Shown: piece by piece, positions 60,628-64,000 of the stretch
Layout: every line of letters starts with the position of its first letter
Numbering within the stretch: the first letter of the stretch is position 1
Assembly: GCA_002428965.1 (NCBI GenBank)
Contig: DIYI01000016.1
Coordinates: forward strand, 145,255 to 209,254
Source of the DNA: Jejuia sp. UBA6058
GTDB lineage: Bacteria; Bacteroidota; Bacteroidia; Flavobacteriales; Flavobacteriaceae
Direction of reading: 5' to 3'
Length of the DNA stretch: 64,000 bases
The notes under the pieces: model-generated
The model's input: the letters and a program-made list of their open reading frames with translations, nothing else
What the model was told of the DNA's origin: nothing
Database searches by the model: none
Made by a program: the position numbers and the translations under genes

Positions 60628-62286
60628 ATGGAACAACTTAAAATGACCCCTTGGAGACGTTTATTAGGACTGCTTCAATTAGAAAAAAGAGACATCCTAC
60701 AAGTATTTTACTATGCTATTTTTACAGGGGTGGTGGCACTGTCCTTACCTCTAGGCATACAAGCTATTATTAATCTTATTCAAGGCGCACAAATATCCAC
60801 CTCTTGGGTAATTTTGGTAATTATTGTTACGCTTGGTGTAGCGTTTCAAGGCTCATTGCAATTGATGCAATTAAGAATTATTGAAACCATTCAGCAACGT
60901 ATTTTTATGCGTTCGTCTTTTGAATTGGCATACAGATTCCCAAAAATTAAAATGTCAGAATTACGTAACTATTACCCACCAGAATTGGCTAATAGATTTT
61001 TTGATACGCTTACCATTCAAAAAAGTTTATCCAAAATATTGATAGATGTACCAACGGCTGTATTGCAGATTTTATTTGCCTTAATCTTGTTGGCCTTCTA
61101 TCATCCATTTTTTATCATTTTTGGTTTGCTACTGCTCATGCTCATCTTTATTGTTTTCAAATTTACGGCAGTTAGAGGTTTGGAAACCAGTCTAAAAGAA
61201 TCTAAAAACAAGTATAAAGTTGCGCATTGGATACAAGAAATTGCACGATCTGTCATCAGCTTTAAGCTCTCTGGACGCACAAGTTTAGGTGTTAATAAAA
61301 ATGATGAACTAGTAAGCGGTTATTTGAAGGCCAGAGAAAGTCATTTCCGTGTGCTGATATTGCAATTCATCCAAATGATAAGTTTTAAGGTAGTAGTAAC
61401 CGCTAGCTTATTATTTATTGGTGGTGCCCTGGTTTTAAATCAGGAGATGAATATTGGTCAGTTTGTTGCTGCCGAAATTATTATCCTTTTAGTCATTGCT
61501 TCAGTAGAAAAACTAATTCTCGGGTTAGAATCTTTCTATGATACCTTAACATCTCTAGAAAAAATAGGTCAAATTGTAGATAAAGATCTTGAAAGTCAAA
61601 CCGGAGAACAAGTGCAACTAAGTAAAGGCTTATCTATAGAGCTAGAAAATGTTTCGTACGGTGTAAATAACAGAGATAAGCATATTTTAAGAGACATATC
61701 GTTTCTAGTAAACACCAAAAGTAGAACATTAATAAAAGGAGAAAGTGGTTCTGGTAAATCTACTTTATTACGCTTACTTTCTGGTGTTATTGAACCTACC
61801 TCTGGTACGGTATACGTTAATGATATGTCCATAAATAGCTTGCATCTTAATTTTTTCAGATCGCAACTAGGATTATCATTATCGGACGAAACACCGTTTG
61901 AAGGTACGATAAGAGATAACTTAACTTTCTCAAATAAAGAGATATCAGACGAAAACATTCATGAAATTCTAGAAGTTGTCGGACTTAAAAATTTCCTAAA
62001 AGAGCAACCTGATGGCTTAAACACCATTCTTTACCCCGACGGAAAACAACTTTCATATACGCTATCTAAAAAATTAGTATTGGCTAGGGCAATATTAAAG
62101 TCACCCAAAATATTAATTCTTGAAGATGCATTAGACCGCTTTAACAAATCTGAAACAGAGGCGATAATCGATTATTTGACAGATGTAAATAAACCGTGGG
62201 GTCTTGTTGTAGTAAGTAGTAGTAATGCCTGGGTAACAAAATGTTCTAATATCATTACTCTAGAAAAAGGTTCTATTAAAAATTAA
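60628..62286 (+). CDS. ABC exporter (fused TMD-NBD) with degenerate catalytic motifs
   Basis: A 552-residue half-transporter with about six helices in residues 20-300 and a nucleotide-binding domain from 330. Walker A is intact (GESGSGKST, 381-389). The signature LSGGQ is replaced by LSYTL (485-489); the Walker B end reads ILILED instead of ILLLDE (505-510), so Asp and Glu are swapped; and the H-loop His is replaced by Ser (VVVSSSN, 537-543). ATP could bind but hydrolysis is doubtful. It is followed by an HlyD adaptor and a TolC-type channel, so the operon has the layout of a type I secretion or multidrug exporter. The cargo is unknown and not encoded nearby. Confidence 0.88.
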   Translation: MEQLKMTPWRRLLGLLQLEKRDILQVFYYAIFTGVVALSLPLGIQAIINLIQGAQISTSWVILVIIVTLGVAFQGSLQLMQLRIIETIQQRIFMRSSFELAYRFPKIKMSELRNYYPPELANRFFDTLTIQKSLSKILIDVPTAVLQILFALILLAFYHPFFIIFGLLLLMLIFIVFKFTAVRGLETSLKESKNKYKVAHWIQEIARSVISFKLSGRTSLGVNKNDELVSGYLKARESHFRVLILQFIQMISFKVVVTASLLFIGGALVLNQEMNIGQFVAAEIIILLVIASVEKLILGLESFYDTLTSLEKIGQIVDKDLESQTGEQVQLSKGLSIELENVSYGVNNRDKHILRDISFLVNTKSRTLIKGESGSGKSTLLRLLSGVIEPTSGTVYVNDMSINSLHLNFFRSQLGLSLSDETPFEGTIRDNLTFSNKEISDENIHEILEVVGLKNFLKEQPDGLNTILYPDGKQLSYTLSKKLVLARAILKSPKILILEDALDRFNKSETEAIIDYLTDVNKPWGLVVVSSSNAWVTKCSNIITLEKGSIKN

Positions 62287-62297
62287 AAACCTAAGTT

Positions 62298-63653
62298 ATG
62301 CTTAATATCACCCATAATAAATTGAATAAAACCATCGACTTAGGAAAGTATAAGTCTGGTAAAGAAATAATGAATAAAAAGTACTACTCGTACTTTAACA
62401 GATTCCTTTTAGGAGCAGCAATATTAATACTGATTGTGCTGTTTTTGCCATGGACGCAGAATATTTCTGGTGATGGTTTGGTAACTACTCTTAAACCAAA
62501 TCAACGTCCGCAAACTATTCAATCTCAAATCCCAGGGCGTATTGAAGAATGGTATGTAAAAGAGGGCGACTATGTGGAAGAAGGACAGCCTATTTTAAGA
62601 ATCTCTGAAGTAAAAAGCGACTATTTTGATGATAGATTGGTAGAACGAACCAATCAACAAATTCAAGCTAAATCTTCATCTGTAGAAGCATATGGTGGAA
62701 AAGTAGAAGCCTTAAAACGTCAAATTGCTGCTTTAGAAAATGAAAGAAATCTAAAACTAAAACAAGCCAACAACAAGTTGTTGCAGTCAAAATTAAAAGT
62801 AAGAAGTGATAGTATTGATTTAGAAGCTGCAAAAACTAATCTGAAAATTGCAGAGACTAGGTTTGAACGTGAACAGACATTACAAGATGAAGGTTTAGCG
62901 GCAATAAAAGATCTGGAAGAAAAACGTTTAAAACTTCAGGAAACGCAGGCAAAACTTATTTCTCAAGAAAATAAGTATTTAGCAAGCCAAAATGAAGTGA
63001 TTAATGCAGAAATTGAATTGTCTCGCACAAGTGCTTCTTATGCCGATAAAATTTCTAAGGCACAAAGTGATATGTTTACTGCCACTTCTAGTCAATTAGA
63101 CACGCAAGCGCAAGTTACCAAACTGGAAAACACATACACCAATTATAAAAGACGTAATAGCTTACTTGTAGTTACAGCACCACAAAGTGGATTTATTAAC
63201 AAAGCCCTTGTTGGTGGCGTAGGTGTAACATTTAAAGAAGGACAAGAATTAGTTGGAATAATGCCAGCCCAAATTGATTTGGCAGTTGAAACATTTGTGA
63301 GACCAATTGATTTGCCTTTATTACATGTCGGGGAGAAAGTGCGTGTACAATTTGATGGTTGGCCCGCCATTGTGTTTAGTGGTTGGCCTAATGTAAGTTA
63401 CGGAACTTACGGCGCAAAAGTAGTGGCCATAGAGCGTTTTATTAGCGATAACGGGAAGTATAGAATTTTATTAGCACCAGACGAAGAAGACCATGAGTGG
63501 CCAGAAGCCATTCGCGCAGGTTCGGGTGCAAAAACTATCGCGTTATTGGATGACGTACCCATTTGGTTCGAACTTTGGAGGCAAATAAATAGCTTCCCTC
63601 CTAACTATTACCAACCACAAGGCAATAAGGCAGCTTCTAAAAAAGACAAATAA
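62298..63653 (+). CDS. HlyD-family membrane fusion protein
   Basis: A 451-residue adaptor with one membrane helix (RFLLGAAILILIVLFLPWTQ, about 35-55), a biotinyl-lipoyl-like half (IQSQIPGRIEEWYVKEGDYVEEGQPILRI, about 75-105), a long coiled coil (about 115-275, rich in Leu/Ala/Lys/Glu heptads) and the returning lipoyl half VVTAPQSGFINKALVGG. The C-terminal beta-barrel follows. It would bridge the inner-membrane ABC transporter and the outer-membrane channel. Its stop overlaps the next ATG (TAATG at 63651-63655), so translation is coupled. Confidence 0.92.
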   Translation: MLNITHNKLNKTIDLGKYKSGKEIMNKKYYSYFNRFLLGAAILILIVLFLPWTQNISGDGLVTTLKPNQRPQTIQSQIPGRIEEWYVKEGDYVEEGQPILRISEVKSDYFDDRLVERTNQQIQAKSSSVEAYGGKVEALKRQIAALENERNLKLKQANNKLLQSKLKVRSDSIDLEAAKTNLKIAETRFEREQTLQDEGLAAIKDLEEKRLKLQETQAKLISQENKYLASQNEVINAEIELSRTSASYADKISKAQSDMFTATSSQLDTQAQVTKLENTYTNYKRRNSLLVVTAPQSGFINKALVGGVGVTFKEGQELVGIMPAQIDLAVETFVRPIDLPLLHVGEKVRVQFDGWPAIVFSGWPNVSYGTYGAKVVAIERFISDNGKYRILLAPDEEDHEWPEAIRAGSGAKTIALLDDVPIWFELWRQINSFPPNYYQPQGNKAASKKDK

Positions 63654-64000
63654 TGAGACTAGTATTGTTCATTTTACTTTTGGGCTTTCAAAGTGTGCTT
63701 TCGGCTCAAGATAGTACCGCCGTCATCTCACTTTCAGAGTATTTGGGTTATGTAAAATCGTATCACCCCATTGTAAAACAAGCCAATTTGGTGATTAACG
63801 AAAGTGAAGCCAAATTATTAAAAGCACGTGGTGCTTTCGACCCCAAACTGGAAGTAGATTACGATAGAAAAAAGTTTAAAAACACAGAGTATTTCGATCG
63901 GTTAAATGCCACTTTTAAAATACCCACATGGTTTGGTATAGAATTTAAAGGAAATTTTGAAGAAAACTCGGGAGACTTTTTGAATCCAGAAGGTTTTCTA
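63653..64000 (+). CDS. TolC-family outer-membrane channel, truncated by the window
   Basis: The frame starts with ATG at 63653 in the HlyD stop and stays open to the window end (116 codons). A signal peptide (LFILLLGFQSVLSAQ) is followed by SLSEYLGYVKSYHPIVKQANLVINESEAKLLKARGAFDPKLEVDYDRK, the typical first helical pair of TolC-like outer-membrane efflux proteins. With the ABC and HlyD genes it completes a three-part export machine. The rest of the gene is outside the window. Confidence 0.88.
   Translation, partial: MRLVLFILLLGFQSVLSAQDSTAVISLSEYLGYVKSYHPIVKQANLVINESEAKLLKARGAFDPKLEVDYDRKKFKNTEYFDRLNATFKIPTWFGIEFKGNFEENSGDFLNPEGFL

Noticed and set aside
61596..61958. Minus-strand open frame of 120 codons inside the ABC transporter gene
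   Set aside because: It is antisense to the nucleotide-binding domain, whose Walker A motif confirms the plus-strand reading.

Overview
The window is AT-rich chromosomal DNA from a member of the Bacteroidota, most likely a marine Flavobacteriaceae. The evidence is: TAnnTTTG-type -7 promoter elements, a fused CcoN-CcoO cytochrome cbb3 subunit, CarboxypepD-plug outer-membrane receptors, paired LytS/LytTR regulators, three sulfatases with a beta-propeller glycosidase, and many short intergenic repeats of the kind common in flavobacterial genomes. I saw no rRNA, tRNA, CRISPR array, phage or intact insertion sequence.

Layout. 1-3.7 kb: end of an RsmB/NOP-type RNA methyltransferase, a lipoprotein, a fructosamine-kinase-family protein and a secreted TPR protein that interrupts an intergenic repeat. 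4.0-10.5 kb (minus): an operon of three S1 sulfatases and a GH43/GH117-like hydrolase for a sulfated polysaccharide, bracketed by direct repeats and lacking SusC/SusD. 11.2-18.5 kb: a GH63-like glucosidase, single-chain PurL and two small envelope genes. 18.6-23.0 kb (minus): pflB, pflA and an OFA-family MFS carrier for anaerobic pyruvate and formate metabolism. 23.3-31.2 kb: acyl-CoA synthetase, MarR regulator and a fadN-fadA-fadE beta-oxidation operon. 31.4-34.6 kb: a DUF6265 protein, an M1 peptidase and two YdeI-like proteins. 34.6-39.1 kb: a LytS/LytTR pair and an outer-membrane beta-barrel receptor. 39.1-43.4 kb (minus): an operon for a sucrose-type disaccharide (PfkB sugar kinase, GT4 synthase, and a phosphatase fused to a GH100-like glycosidase). 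43.6-50.4 kb (minus): MoxR-type AAA ATPase, VWA protein, an FNR-like regulator, a double-UspA protein, a response regulator fused to a CRP/FNR protein, and its PAS histidine kinase. 50.5-59.6 kb: a copper P-type ATPase and the complete cbb3 oxidase set (ccoS, ccoNO, ccoQ, ccoP, ccoG, ccoH, TauE/SafE protein). 59.9-64.0 kb: TetR regulator, ABC exporter, HlyD adaptor and the start of a TolC-type channel.

The strongest new observation is a shared promoter design. Four promoters (pflB, uspA, the copper ATPase and ccoS) each carry a 12-bp palindrome TGA(C/T)N4(G/A)TCA followed by exactly 23 bp and then a TAnnTTTG-type -7 element, which puts the palindrome near -41. This is the class II arrangement expected for an FNR-type activator. 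Two candidate regulators are encoded between these targets. The window therefore shows most of an oxygen-limitation regulon: sensor, regulators, high-affinity oxidase, copper supply and fermentation. Other points of interest are the phosphatase-glycosidase fusion, a pflA gene whose conserved N-terminus has no ATG/GTG/TTG start, an ABC exporter with degenerate catalytic motifs, and a five-copy structured intergenic repeat family.
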